NCBI RefSeq assembly: GCF_001717465.1
Contig: NZ_CP017074.1
Span: forward strand, 1,082,873 to 1,146,872
DNA: 64,000 nt
Source of the DNA: Luteimonas sp. JM171
GTDB taxonomy: Bacteria; Pseudomonadota; Gammaproteobacteria; Xanthomonadales; Xanthomonadaceae
Direction: 5' to 3'
The notes beneath the pieces were generated by a model. That model was given only the letters and a program-made list of their open reading frames with translations, did not search any database and was not told where the DNA came from. Shown one piece after another: positions 27,306 through 34,944 of this stretch. Every line of letters begins with the position of its first letter. Position 1 is the stretch's first letter. A program made the position numbers and the translations under genes.

Positions 27306-27333
27306 TCGCGCCGCTTTACGCTGGCTGAGCCAT
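27306..27333. repeat. 28-base direct repeat, copy B, beyond hipB
   Basis: Second copy of the repeat at 25602-25629, with one mismatch. It lies in the space between hipB and ndh. Read on the minus strand it still spells the last residues and stop of hipA (MAQPA-stop), but nothing HipA-like precedes it. Confidence 0.75.
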
Positions 27334-27362
27334 GCTGGGCGCTGGCGGAGCGAGGATCCGGC

Positions 27363-28667
27363 ATGGCGAATCCCGAACCAGCGAAGCGGCTGGTGATCGT
27401 TGGCGGCGGCGTGGCCGGGCTGGAGATCGCCAGCACGCTGGGCCGCCGGTGGCGCAGGGAGGATGGTTCGCCTTCGATCACGCTGGTTGATCGCGAGTCG
27501 GCGCACGTGTGGAAGCCGATGCTGCACACCATTGCCGCCGGCACCCGCGACATCTTCCAGCAGCAGACCACCTACCTGGCCCAGGCGCGCGATGCGGGGT
27601 TTTCCTATCGGCCCGGGGAGCTGTGCGGGCTGGACCGGAGCGCGCGGGAGATCCACCTGGCGGCGCAGCACGCGCCGGACGGGCGGCTGCTGGTGCCGGC
27701 AAGCCGGCTCGGCTACGACGTGCTGGTGCTGGCCACCGGCAGCCAGGCCAATGACTTCGGTACGCCGGGGGTGGCGGAGCACTGCTGGCACATCGATTCG
27801 CGCCGCCAGGCGGACCACTTCAATCGCGAGGTGCGCATCCGGCTGCTGCAGAGCCTGACCCAGGAGAGTTCGCTGCACATTGCCATCGTCGGCGGCGGCG
27901 CCACCGGGGTGGAGCTGGCGGCGGAGCTGGTGCAGATGGTGGAGGCGGTGACGGCGTACGGCGCGCGCGGGCTGCATGAGCGCATCAACATCACCCTCAT
28001 CGAGGCCGGACCGCGGCTGCTGGCGGGGTTTCCGGAGGACATCTCCAGCGCAACGCGCACGCGGCTGGAGGCCATCGGCATCAAGGTGCTCACTGACGCC
28101 CAGGTCAGCGCGGCCACCCCGGATGCTTTCATCCTGAAGAACGGCGACGAGCTGCTGGCCACACTTAAAGTGTGGGCGGCCGGGGTGAAGGGGCCGGACT
28201 TCCTTGCCGATCTCGACGGGCTGGAAACCAACCGCAACAACCAGCTGCTGGTGAAGCCGACCCTGCAGACCACCCGCGATCCGGCGATCTACGCGGTGGG
28301 CGACTGCGCATCGCTCACGCCCGAAGGCGCCGAGCGTCCGCTGCCACCCACGGCGCAGGTGGCGCACCAGCAGGCGAAGTACCTGGTGGATGCGCTGCCG
28401 CGGGCACTGGAGGGCCGGTCGGTGCGCGATTTCCGCTACCGCGACATGGGCGCGCTGGTGTCGCTGGCCGATTACGACGCGTTTGGATCGCTCGGGCAGT
28501 TCGGCCTGTTCAAGGGCACCACCTTCCGCGGCCGCCTGGCGCAGATCAGCCACGTGATGCTCTACCGCAGCCATCAGGCGCGCATCCACGGCTTCTGGAA
28601 GGGCGGGCTGCTGTGGCTGGTGGACCGGCTGAATGCACGGGTGCGGGCGCCGATCCGGCTGGATTGA
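27363..28667 (+). CDS. ndh: Type II NADH dehydrogenase (NDH-2)
   Basis: 434 residues. A membrane-associated flavoprotein that passes electrons from NADH to quinone without pumping protons. The FAD loop VIVGGGVAGLEIAS is near residue 11, the NADH loop IAIVGGGATGVELAAELVQ near 174, and the late FAD motif AVGDCAS near 315 is followed by the AQVAHQQAKYL quinone-site region. The C-terminal part (about 390-434) is amphipathic, as expected for membrane attachment. It is alone or first in a unit with the small KTSC-like gene. Confidence 0.92.
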   Translation: MANPEPAKRLVIVGGGVAGLEIASTLGRRWRREDGSPSITLVDRESAHVWKPMLHTIAAGTRDIFQQQTTYLAQARDAGFSYRPGELCGLDRSAREIHLAAQHAPDGRLLVPASRLGYDVLVLATGSQANDFGTPGVAEHCWHIDSRRQADHFNREVRIRLLQSLTQESSLHIAIVGGGATGVELAAELVQMVEAVTAYGARGLHERINITLIEAGPRLLAGFPEDISSATRTRLEAIGIKVLTDAQVSAATPDAFILKNGDELLATLKVWAAGVKGPDFLADLDGLETNRNNQLLVKPTLQTTRDPAIYAVGDCASLTPEGAERPLPPTAQVAHQQAKYLVDALPRALEGRSVRDFRYRDMGALVSLADYDAFGSLGQFGLFKGTTFRGRLAQISHVMLYRSHQARIHGFWKGGLLWLVDRLNARVRAPIRLD

Positions 28668-28682
28668 GCAGGGGGTGGCCCC

Positions 28683-28916
28683 ATGAAGCGCTACCGCGGC
28701 GGACATGGCGATTCGGGAGTGGCCGCCTACGAGTGCGGGCCGGACTGGATCCGGATCCGGTTCCATCATGGCGGCACCTATCGCTACGACGCGCGTCATC
28801 CCGGCCTGGAGCACGTGGTCGAGATGCAGCGCCGGGCTGAATCCGGCAGCGGCCTGAACACGTACATCAGTCAGTACGTGCGCAGCGATTACGCATCGCG
28901 CGAGGGGAACACCTAG
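28683..28916 (+). CDS. Small KTSC-like protein, unknown function
   Basis: 77 residues. The pattern YECGPDWIRIRFHHGGTYRY, then a VVEMQRRAESGSGLN stretch and a YISQYVR end, resembles the short KTSC family found in phages and bacteria. The fold is probably a small beta-sheet; no role is known. It starts 15 bases after ndh and has an AGGGGG site, so it may be cotranscribed with ndh. Confidence 0.6.
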   Translation: MKRYRGGHGDSGVAAYECGPDWIRIRFHHGGTYRYDARHPGLEHVVEMQRRAESGSGLNTYISQYVRSDYASREGNT

Positions 28917-28981
28917 GGTCGGCCCCGGCTGGCGGGGCAGCGCTGGCGTGGCAGGCTCGGGAAAGGACGCTGGAGAGAGCC

Positions 28982-30316
28982 ATGAACACCACGCTGCAAC
29001 CGACCACCCTGCCCGCGGGCGCTGGACTGGACCGCGCCGGCGCCGATGCGCTGGAGCGCAACGACGCGACCCTCGCGGGCGCGGATGATTCCCTGGACCC
29101 GGGCCTGCTGGAAACCTCCGGCATCCAGGAGGCCCAGGCCGAAGCCGAGCCCGAGGCCGATCCGGCCGCGGAGCTGCAGGCCTCCGACGAGTTCAACGCG
29201 CTGCCCGAAAGCGCCCGCGCGCTGGTGAGCGCGGCGCTGTCCGATTCGCCCGAGGGCGGCAATTTCGCCCGCGACATGCTCACGCTGATCAAGGATCTCT
29301 CCTTCAAGGCGCTGGGCGAAGTGCAGAAGCAGGCGGCGGTCACCGATGCGACCCTGCAGCAGACGCCTGAATTCCAGGCCCTCACCGCCGGCGACCAGCG
29401 CCTGGTGCTTGAAGCGCTCTCCAACCGCAAACCCGGCGATCCGGGCCTGCCGGCCGCCATCCAGTCGCTGATCCAGAGCCCGCAGTTCCAGGACAACAGC
29501 GGCTTTGGCGCGGCCGAGCGCACGGCGCTGCTGAGCCAGGTGCGCAACTACCCGGACTCGCGCTCGGTGGAGAACATGGAGAACCTGCTGTCCAAGCAGT
29601 GGTTCCGTGACTTCGGCGTGGGCGACACCCAGCGCGCGCTCAAGACGGTGGCCTTCCTGGCCCAGCATGAGGGCGGCGACCTGGAGATCATCCAGAACAC
29701 GCTGGACCTGTTCGTGGCCCCGGATGCGCCCTACCGTTTTGATTTCAGTGAGAGCGGCGCCTACGGCTCGGTGCCCTTCAGCCCCACCGACCTCTTCCGC
29801 ATCAACCCGCGCTTCATCGGGGCCGACAACAATCCGGTGAACACCTCAGCCAATTCAGCGGAGTTCGGCGAGCTGCGGGTGATCGGCCACACGTTCGTGC
29901 ATGAGGTGAACCACATGCAGAACTGGGACCGGAACCTCTCGCTCAATTCCTCCTACGGCTTCCACGAGGAGTACCGCGCGTTCTGGGTCGGGGTGAAGGC
30001 CCAGCACGGCCATGAGCCGAGCGTGGCCGACGTGATCGACCGCGTGGCGGTCTTCGTCAATCCGGGCGGCGGCTATGCGCACCTGGCGGAGCTGCTGAGT
30101 GCGGGCGGCCAGGATGCCCGGGAGATCGCGGGCTACCTCAACACCATCCTGGGCCGCGATGACATCACCATGCACAACGCCCGCAGTGAGGTGAATGCGC
30201 TGGTGCAGCTGATGAAGGACACCCAGGACGCGGGCCAGCCGCTGCCCGAGGTGCTGAGCCGCCCGGCGGGGATTACCATCGGGCCACCGGGCACCAACAA
30301 CATCACGAATGGATAG
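28982..30316 (+). CDS. Putative zinc metallopeptidase with helical repeats, effector candidate
   Basis: 444 residues with a GGAGAGAG site 3 bases before the ATG. No signal peptide or membrane helix. Residues 1-65 are low-complexity and acidic (Glu/Ala-rich near 50-65). Residues about 65-240 hold four helical repeats of about 38-60 residues of the type xEFxxLxxxxRxLVxxAL. A zinc motif HEVNH (HExxH) lies at 307-311 and is followed 18-19 residues later by GFHEEYRAFW with Glu329/Glu330, as in gluzincin-type peptidases. The C-terminus is glycine/proline-rich. No known family is recognised with confidence. Its 3' end overlaps a lipoprotein gene by 8 bases. The absence of a Sec signal and this pairing would suit a protein delivered by a secretion machine, with the lipoprotein giving immunity; that is inference. 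Confidence 0.6.
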   Translation: MNTTLQPTTLPAGAGLDRAGADALERNDATLAGADDSLDPGLLETSGIQEAQAEAEPEADPAAELQASDEFNALPESARALVSAALSDSPEGGNFARDMLTLIKDLSFKALGEVQKQAAVTDATLQQTPEFQALTAGDQRLVLEALSNRKPGDPGLPAAIQSLIQSPQFQDNSGFGAAERTALLSQVRNYPDSRSVENMENLLSKQWFRDFGVGDTQRALKTVAFLAQHEGGDLEIIQNTLDLFVAPDAPYRFDFSESGAYGSVPFSPTDLFRINPRFIGADNNPVNTSANSAEFGELRVIGHTFVHEVNHMQNWDRNLSLNSSYGFHEEYRAFWVGVKAQHGHEPSVADVIDRVAVFVNPGGGYAHLAELLSAGGQDAREIAGYLNTILGRDDITMHNARSEVNALVQLMKDTQDAGQPLPEVLSRPAGITIGPPGTNNITNG

Positions 30317-30950
30317 ATTGCCGTGGGTGATCGGGGGCTGCCTGTTGCTGGCGGCTTCCTCCGCTGGCTGCCAGCAGCTGCCGCCGGCCGGTGGCATCAG
30401 TGAAATCGAGAGCGCGCGCATGAACGAAGAGATCGACCGCCAGGTGGGCCTTGCGGCCGCGTCTGCATACGGCTGGAACCCCGACGATGTGCTGGTGGAA
30501 TCGCTTGCCGATACCGGCGACATCCGCTGCCGCCTGCTGGCGGTGCGCTCGCCGGGCGCGCTGCCCAGCCACGGCCGCACCTGGGCCGTGGTGGATGGCG
30601 AGGTGATCATGCCGGGCACCGCCGGTTCGCTCGAGCGCGTGCTGGGCGCATGCGATTCCGTCGCCACCGTGGACGCGTGGGCCGAGGCCGTGGCGGCGTT
30701 TGGCGAGGGCGTGCCGCAAGGCTACGTGGTGCGCCAGACGCAGGAGATCTCGACGCTCGCGCATCGCCGGGCGATGGAAGGGCCGGGCTACGAGTTCCAT
30801 CCGCCGCGTTTCGTCGATGGCGAAGACGGCGCCAGGACGGTGGAATTCTTCCTCACCGATCTGGAGGCCGCGGGCCTGTACCACGTGCGCGCAACGCGCG
30901 GCGCGGACGGCTCGATCCAGGTCAGCTCGGAGCTGCTTGCCGAATCCTGA
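30309..30950 (+). CDS. Predicted lipoprotein, possible immunity partner
   Basis: 213 residues. A short signal sequence (WVIGGCLLLAASSAGC) ends in a lipobox-like SAGC with Cys21 as the probable lipidated residue. The mature part is unrecognised, about 190 residues, with one more cysteine pair region (DIRC; GACDSV). The start codon overlaps the end of the metallopeptidase gene by 8 bases, so translation is probably coupled. Periplasmic lipoproteins are known as immunity proteins of several antibacterial effector systems in this family of bacteria; here the role is inferred from position alone. Confidence 0.65.
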   Translation: MDRLPWVIGGCLLLAASSAGCQQLPPAGGISEIESARMNEEIDRQVGLAAASAYGWNPDDVLVESLADTGDIRCRLLAVRSPGALPSHGRTWAVVDGEVIMPGTAGSLERVLGACDSVATVDAWAEAVAAFGEGVPQGYVVRQTQEISTLAHRRAMEGPGYEFHPPRFVDGEDGARTVEFFLTDLEAAGLYHVRATRGADGSIQVSSELLAES

Positions 30951-30992
30951 CGGCCTTTGCCGCGATACCGGCCGCTGATTTACCGATCACAG

Positions 30993-31023
30993 AAAAAAGC
31001 CCCGGCACCAAGGCCGGGGCTTT
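30993..31023. terminator. Rho-independent terminator, strongest on the minus strand
   Basis: AAAAAA, stem GCCCCGGC, loop ACCAAG, stem GCCGGGGC, then TTTCGT. On the minus strand the stem is followed by six T, a good terminator for the PA2169-type gene; on the plus strand it serves the lipoprotein gene with a short T-run. Confidence 0.88.
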
Positions 31024-31050
31024 CGTGTGCATGCGAGGAGGGGTTGCCGG

Positions 31051-31506
31051 TCAGTGCGCGTCCTTCAGCGCCACCTTGCGGTTGCGCATGATGTCGTGGC
31101 ACTCCTGCACCTGCGGCAGGTACTTCTGGGCCGCGGCCTTGGCGGCGGCCGGGGTGTCGTCGTCCTGGATGGTCTCGCGGAACGCCTCAAGCAGGCGATC
31201 CTCAAGTTCCTCCAGCTCGGCTACGTAGGCGTAATCCTTGTTGCCGAGCGCTGCGCGCAGGTTGGCGTAGCCCTTGCGTATGGAACCGGCCATGGTGCCG
31301 CTGTCGGCGGGCTCGCCGCCAATCGCGGCCACGTCGGCCGACAGGCCGTTCATGATCTCGCGCTTGTGGCCCGCCATGCGGGTGAACAGGCTGGCGAGCT
31401 CGGGGTTGTCCACCTTGCTCGCGGCCTCGGTGTAGAACTCGCTGCCGTCGCGGGCGATTTCGATCAGGTCGTTGAGCGAGTGCTGGGTCTTCTTGTTGTT
31501 GTCCAT
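31051..31506 (-). CDS. PA2169-type four-helix-bundle protein
   Basis: 151 residues. Ferritin-like four-helix bundle of the PA2169/DUF2383 type: SLNDLIEIARDGSEFYTEAA, then ELASLFTRMAGHKREIM, DYAYVAELEELEDRLLEAFR and a last helix QECHDIMRNRK. The Glu/His positions resemble a rubrerythrin-like site but metal binding has not been shown for the family. Such proteins are often linked to stress response. Single gene with its own terminator. Confidence 0.85.
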   Translation of the reverse strand: MDNNKKTQHSLNDLIEIARDGSEFYTEAASKVDNPELASLFTRMAGHKREIMNGLSADVAAIGGEPADSGTMAGSIRKGYANLRAALGNKDYAYVAELEELEDRLLEAFRETIQDDDTPAAAKAAAQKYLPQVQECHDIMRNRKVALKDAH

Positions 31507-31663
31507 TGGCTGTTTCCGTCATGGGTTGGGGAGAGGTGGGTCCCAGCTTCCCGTTTTGCCCATGAAAACAGCGTGCACCGCCGCCCTCCGATCTCTCGAA
31601 GGGCAGCGGCCGTTTGGTCATGTGCAACGCGCGTCAACACATCGGCGCGTCCGCGGCATTCGC

Positions 31664-33556
31664 TCAGCCCAGCAGCAGCCGGTTCACGCGCTGCACGAAC
31701 GCGGCCGGATCCGGCAGCGGCGCGCCTGCGGCAAGCTCGGCCTGTTCCAGCAGCAGCGTGGCCAGGTCGGTGGCCTTCGCCTCGTCCGCCTCGCCGTCGA
31801 TCTTCTGCAGCAGGGCGTGCTGCGGGTTGATCTCCAGCGTCGGCTTGCTCTCCGGGATGTCCTGGCCGGCCTCGCGCAGCAGCCGCGCCAGGTGCGGGGC
31901 CATCTCGTAGTCCGACAGCGCCAGGCACGAGGGCGAATCGGTCAGGCGCGCGGACACGCGCACGTCGGCAACGCGATCACCCAGCAGCTTCTTGATCTTC
32001 TCCACCAGCGGGGCGGCGGCCTTGGCGGCCTCTTCCTGCTTGTCCTTCTCCGCCTGGTCGAGCGGCAGCTCGCCCTTGGCCACGTTCTTGAGCGGCTTGC
32101 CCTTGTACTCGGTGAAGTGGCCCAGCACCCACTCGTCGATGCGCTCGAACATCAGCAGCACCTCGATGTCCTTGGCGCGGAAGGCCTCCAGCTGCGGGCT
32201 GCCGGCTGCGGCCTTGTAGCCGTCGGCGGTGATGTACCAGATGGTGTCCTGGTCGCCGGCCATGCGGCCGATGTAGTCGTCCAGCGAAACCGTCAGGGCC
32301 TCGCCCTCGCCCTTGGTGGAGGCAAAGCGCAGCAGGCCGGCGATACGCTCGCGGTTGGCCGGGTCCTCGACGATGCCCTCCTTGAGCGTGTTGCCAAACG
32401 CCTTGAGGAAGGCGGCGAACTTCTCCGGCTCATCGCGCGAGAGCTTTTCGATCATGTCCAGCACCCGCTTCACGCAGGCGCCCTTGATGCGCTCCACCTG
32501 GCGGTTCTGCTGCAGGATCTCGCGGCTCACGTTGAGCGGCAGGTCGTCCGAATCCACCACGCCGCGCACGAAGCGCAGGTAGTTGGGCAGCAGCTCCTCG
32601 GCCGCGTCCATGATGAAGACGCGTTTGATGTAGAGCTTGAGCCCCTTGCGCTCGTCGCGCCCGCCCATCATCAGGTCGAACGGCGGCTGCGACGGGATGT
32701 AGAGCAGCGTGGTGAAGCTCTGGTTGCCCTCCACCCGGTTGTGGCTCCAGGCGGCGGCGTCGTTGAAGTCGTGGCCCAGCGACTTGTAGAAGTTCTGGTA
32801 CTCCTCGTCGCTGATCTCGTTCTTGGGCTTGGTCCACAGCGCCGAGGCGTCGTTGACGGTCTCCCATTCCGGGGTGGCGTCCTTCTTGTCCTTGTCGTCC
32901 TCGCCCGGCGTGGCCGCCTTGGGCATGCGGATCGGGAAGGCGACGTGATCGGAGTACTTGCGCACCAGCGAGCGCAGCTTCCAGTCCTCCAGGAACTCGC
33001 CCTCGTCCTCCTTCAGGTGCAGGGTGACGCTGGTGCCGCGCTCGGGGACTTCAAGCGTCTCCAGCGTGTACTCGCCGGTGCCGTCGCTTTCCCACCTCAC
33101 GCCCTCGCTGGCCTCGGCGCCGGCGCGGCGGGTGGTGACGGTGACCTTGTCGGCGACCACGAAGGCGGAGTAGAAGCCGACGCCGAACTGGCCGATCAGG
33201 CGCGCGTCGGCCTTCTGCTCGCCGCTCATCGCCTCCAGGAAGCGTCGGGTGCCGGAGCTGGCGATGCTGCCGATGTTGGCGATCACCTCGTCGCGGCTCA
33301 TGCCGATGCCGTTGTCGCGCACGGTGATGGTGCGCGCGTCCTTGTCCCACTCGATGTCGATCCGCAGCTCGGCCTCGCCCGCCAGCAGTTCCGGCTTGGC
33401 AATGGCCTCGAAGCGCAGCTTGTCGCAGGCGTCGGACGCGTTGGAGACCAGCTCGCGCAGGAAGATTTCCTTGTGCGAGTAGAGGGAGTGGGTGACCAGG
33501 TGCAGGACCTGGGAGACTTCGGCTTCGAACTTGCGGGTTTCGGTCGCGGTGCTCAT
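31664..33556 (-). CDS. htpG: Molecular chaperone HtpG (Hsp90)
   Basis: 630 residues from the ATG at 33556. Bacterial Hsp90: GHKL ATPase N-domain (RELVSNASDACDKLRF, then DNGIGMS and GQFGVGFYSAFVV), middle domain (VEGNQSFTTLLYIP; YLRFVRGVVDSDDLPLNVSR) and dimerising C-domain (residues about 510-630). It remodels client proteins under heat and other stress in the cytoplasm. The length and motifs are normal. No heat-shock promoter could be picked out with confidence. Confidence 0.97.
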   Translation of the reverse strand: MSTATETRKFEAEVSQVLHLVTHSLYSHKEIFLRELVSNASDACDKLRFEAIAKPELLAGEAELRIDIEWDKDARTITVRDNGIGMSRDEVIANIGSIASSGTRRFLEAMSGEQKADARLIGQFGVGFYSAFVVADKVTVTTRRAGAEASEGVRWESDGTGEYTLETLEVPERGTSVTLHLKEDEGEFLEDWKLRSLVRKYSDHVAFPIRMPKAATPGEDDKDKKDATPEWETVNDASALWTKPKNEISDEEYQNFYKSLGHDFNDAAAWSHNRVEGNQSFTTLLYIPSQPPFDLMMGGRDERKGLKLYIKRVFIMDAAEELLPNYLRFVRGVVDSDDLPLNVSREILQQNRQVERIKGACVKRVLDMIEKLSRDEPEKFAAFLKAFGNTLKEGIVEDPANRERIAGLLRFASTKGEGEALTVSLDDYIGRMAGDQDTIWYITADGYKAAAGSPQLEAFRAKDIEVLLMFERIDEWVLGHFTEYKGKPLKNVAKGELPLDQAEKDKQEEAAKAAAPLVEKIKKLLGDRVADVRVSARLTDSPSCLALSDYEMAPHLARLLREAGQDIPESKPTLEINPQHALLQKIDGEADEAKATDLATLLLEQAELAAGAPLPDPAAFVQRVNRLLLG

Positions 33557-33632
33557 GGGCTCAGGCCAGGGTTGTTGCTCCAACCCCCGGATATGTGCCC
33601 CCACGCGCCGATTTCAAGCCGGGCGGGCGGCG

Positions 33633-34124
33633 CTAGTCGCGGGTGACGAAGGTGATGTCCCCCTCGCCCTCCACGAACGCCTTGCGGACCTGCGACAGGT
33701 CTGCGATCTCGTGGGTGCGCAGGTGGCCCATGAGCTCCTCTTCGGTGACGAACTCGCGCCGCATGTTCCTGCGCAGCAGCCGGCCGTCCTTCACCAGCAG
33801 CAGGGGCGGCGGGGTCATCGCGCGCTCGAACCACCTGGAGTGGTAGCTCAGTGCGTTGACCGCGTAATCGATGGCCAGCAGCACCGCGATCAGCACCAGC
33901 GCATCGCCTACCGAGGTGTAGATGGAGAAGGTGTGGGTGGCCGCCTCGGCCACCAGCAGGATCACGATCAGGTCGGTGGTGGTGAGCTCGCCGCCCGTGC
34001 GCCGCGGCATGATCCGCAGCAGCGCCATGATCCCCAGGTAGATCACCGCGCCCCGGGCGACCAGCTCGAGGATCGGCGTCTCGATGGCGAAAAGTGCGGT
34101 CCACTCGTCCGGCAACCATTCCAT
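33633..34124 (-). CDS. DUF421 (YetF-type) membrane protein
   Basis: 163 residues. Two to three N-terminal membrane helices (about 15-100) with the family signature MPRRTGGELTTTDLIVILL and a cytoplasmic DUF421 domain (PPPLLLVKDGRLLRRNMRRE; EELMGHLRTHEIADLSQVRK). No enzymatic role is established; related YetF proteins occur in sporulating and other bacteria. It is divergent from the DUF2628-like gene. Confidence 0.85.
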   Translation of the reverse strand: MEWLPDEWTALFAIETPILELVARGAVIYLGIMALLRIMPRRTGGELTTTDLIVILLVAEAATHTFSIYTSVGDALVLIAVLLAIDYAVNALSYHSRWFERAMTPPPLLLVKDGRLLRRNMRREFVTEEELMGHLRTHEIADLSQVRKAFVEGEGDITFVTRD

Positions 34125-34240
34125 GGGCGCGATCGTGCGCCGGGTGCCGCGGCGGCGGCGTGAAGCGCCGGCGCGCCTCCCCGGCGGCCTGGCATCGGTT
34201 AGGCTTTGCGGCTTCCCGCGCAAGGCATCAAGGAGTGGCC

Positions 34241-34822
34241 ATGGAACAGGAAGCGCTTTACCGGGCCGTGATCGGCCGCAACCACGCGTATTACCTCGAG
34301 CGTTTCCGGCGTTTTGACAGCGCGGGCAAGGCGGGCGCCAGCTGGCACTGGCCGGCGTTCTTCATCACCTTCTTCTGGATGCTGTACCGGAAGATGTGGG
34401 GCGTGGCCGCGGCCTACGTGGTGCTGATGCTGGCCTCGTACCTGATCCTGCCCACGGTGGGCATGCTGGCCGGCGGCGTGGGCGGCATGCTGGTCATGTC
34501 GCTCGTGCACCTGGTGGCGGTCATGGTGCTCCCCGCCGTGTTTGCCAACGCGCTGTACTACCGCCATTGCCGCAGCAAAATCGCCGATACCGAGACACTC
34601 GCGCACAACCCGGATGCGCGTGTGCGCGAGCTGGAGCGCCGCGGCGGCACCAGCGAGGTGGCGGCCGCGATCGGCGCGATCGTGACCCTGCTGGTCGGCA
34701 TCGCTTTCATCGCGATGATGGCTGCGATCTCGATTCCGGCCTACCAGGATTACCTGGAGCGCAGCGGCGGCGGGCAGGCCCCGGCTGCCGGCGCCACGGA
34801 GCAGGGCGCGCGGCCCGAATAG
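34241..34822 (+). CDS. DUF2628-like membrane protein with pilin-like helix
   Basis: 193 residues; AAGGAG stands 5 bases before the ATG. Residues about 28-50 (WHWPAFFITFFWMLYRKMW) are the mark of DUF2628-type proteins, followed by two membrane helices (about 52-105). Residues 150-178 form a third helix (LVGIAFIAMMAAISIPAYQD) strikingly like the N-terminal helix of type IV pilins, but placed near the C-terminus and without a prepilin cleavage site. A terminator follows. Function unknown. Confidence 0.7.
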   Translation: MEQEALYRAVIGRNHAYYLERFRRFDSAGKAGASWHWPAFFITFFWMLYRKMWGVAAAYVVLMLASYLILPTVGMLAGGVGGMLVMSLVHLVAVMVLPAVFANALYYRHCRSKIADTETLAHNPDARVRELERRGGTSEVAAAIGAIVTLLVGIAFIAMMAAISIPAYQDYLERSGGGQAPAAGATEQGARPE

Positions 34823-34855
34823 CGGGCCGGCGTCACACTGGGCAACGCCCCCCGG

Positions 34856-34883
34856 CCGGTCGCAGCCCGCGACCGGTACTTTT
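34856..34883 (+). terminator. Terminator after the DUF2628-like gene
   Basis: An 8-bp stem CCGGTCGC / GCGACCGG with loop AGCCC, followed by TACTTTTG. Confidence 0.75.
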
Positions 34884-34944
34884 GTCCTGTGCCCGGCTGC
34901 GGCCGGGCCGGTATGTTGGCGGGATCACCATTCTGGATGCCCGC

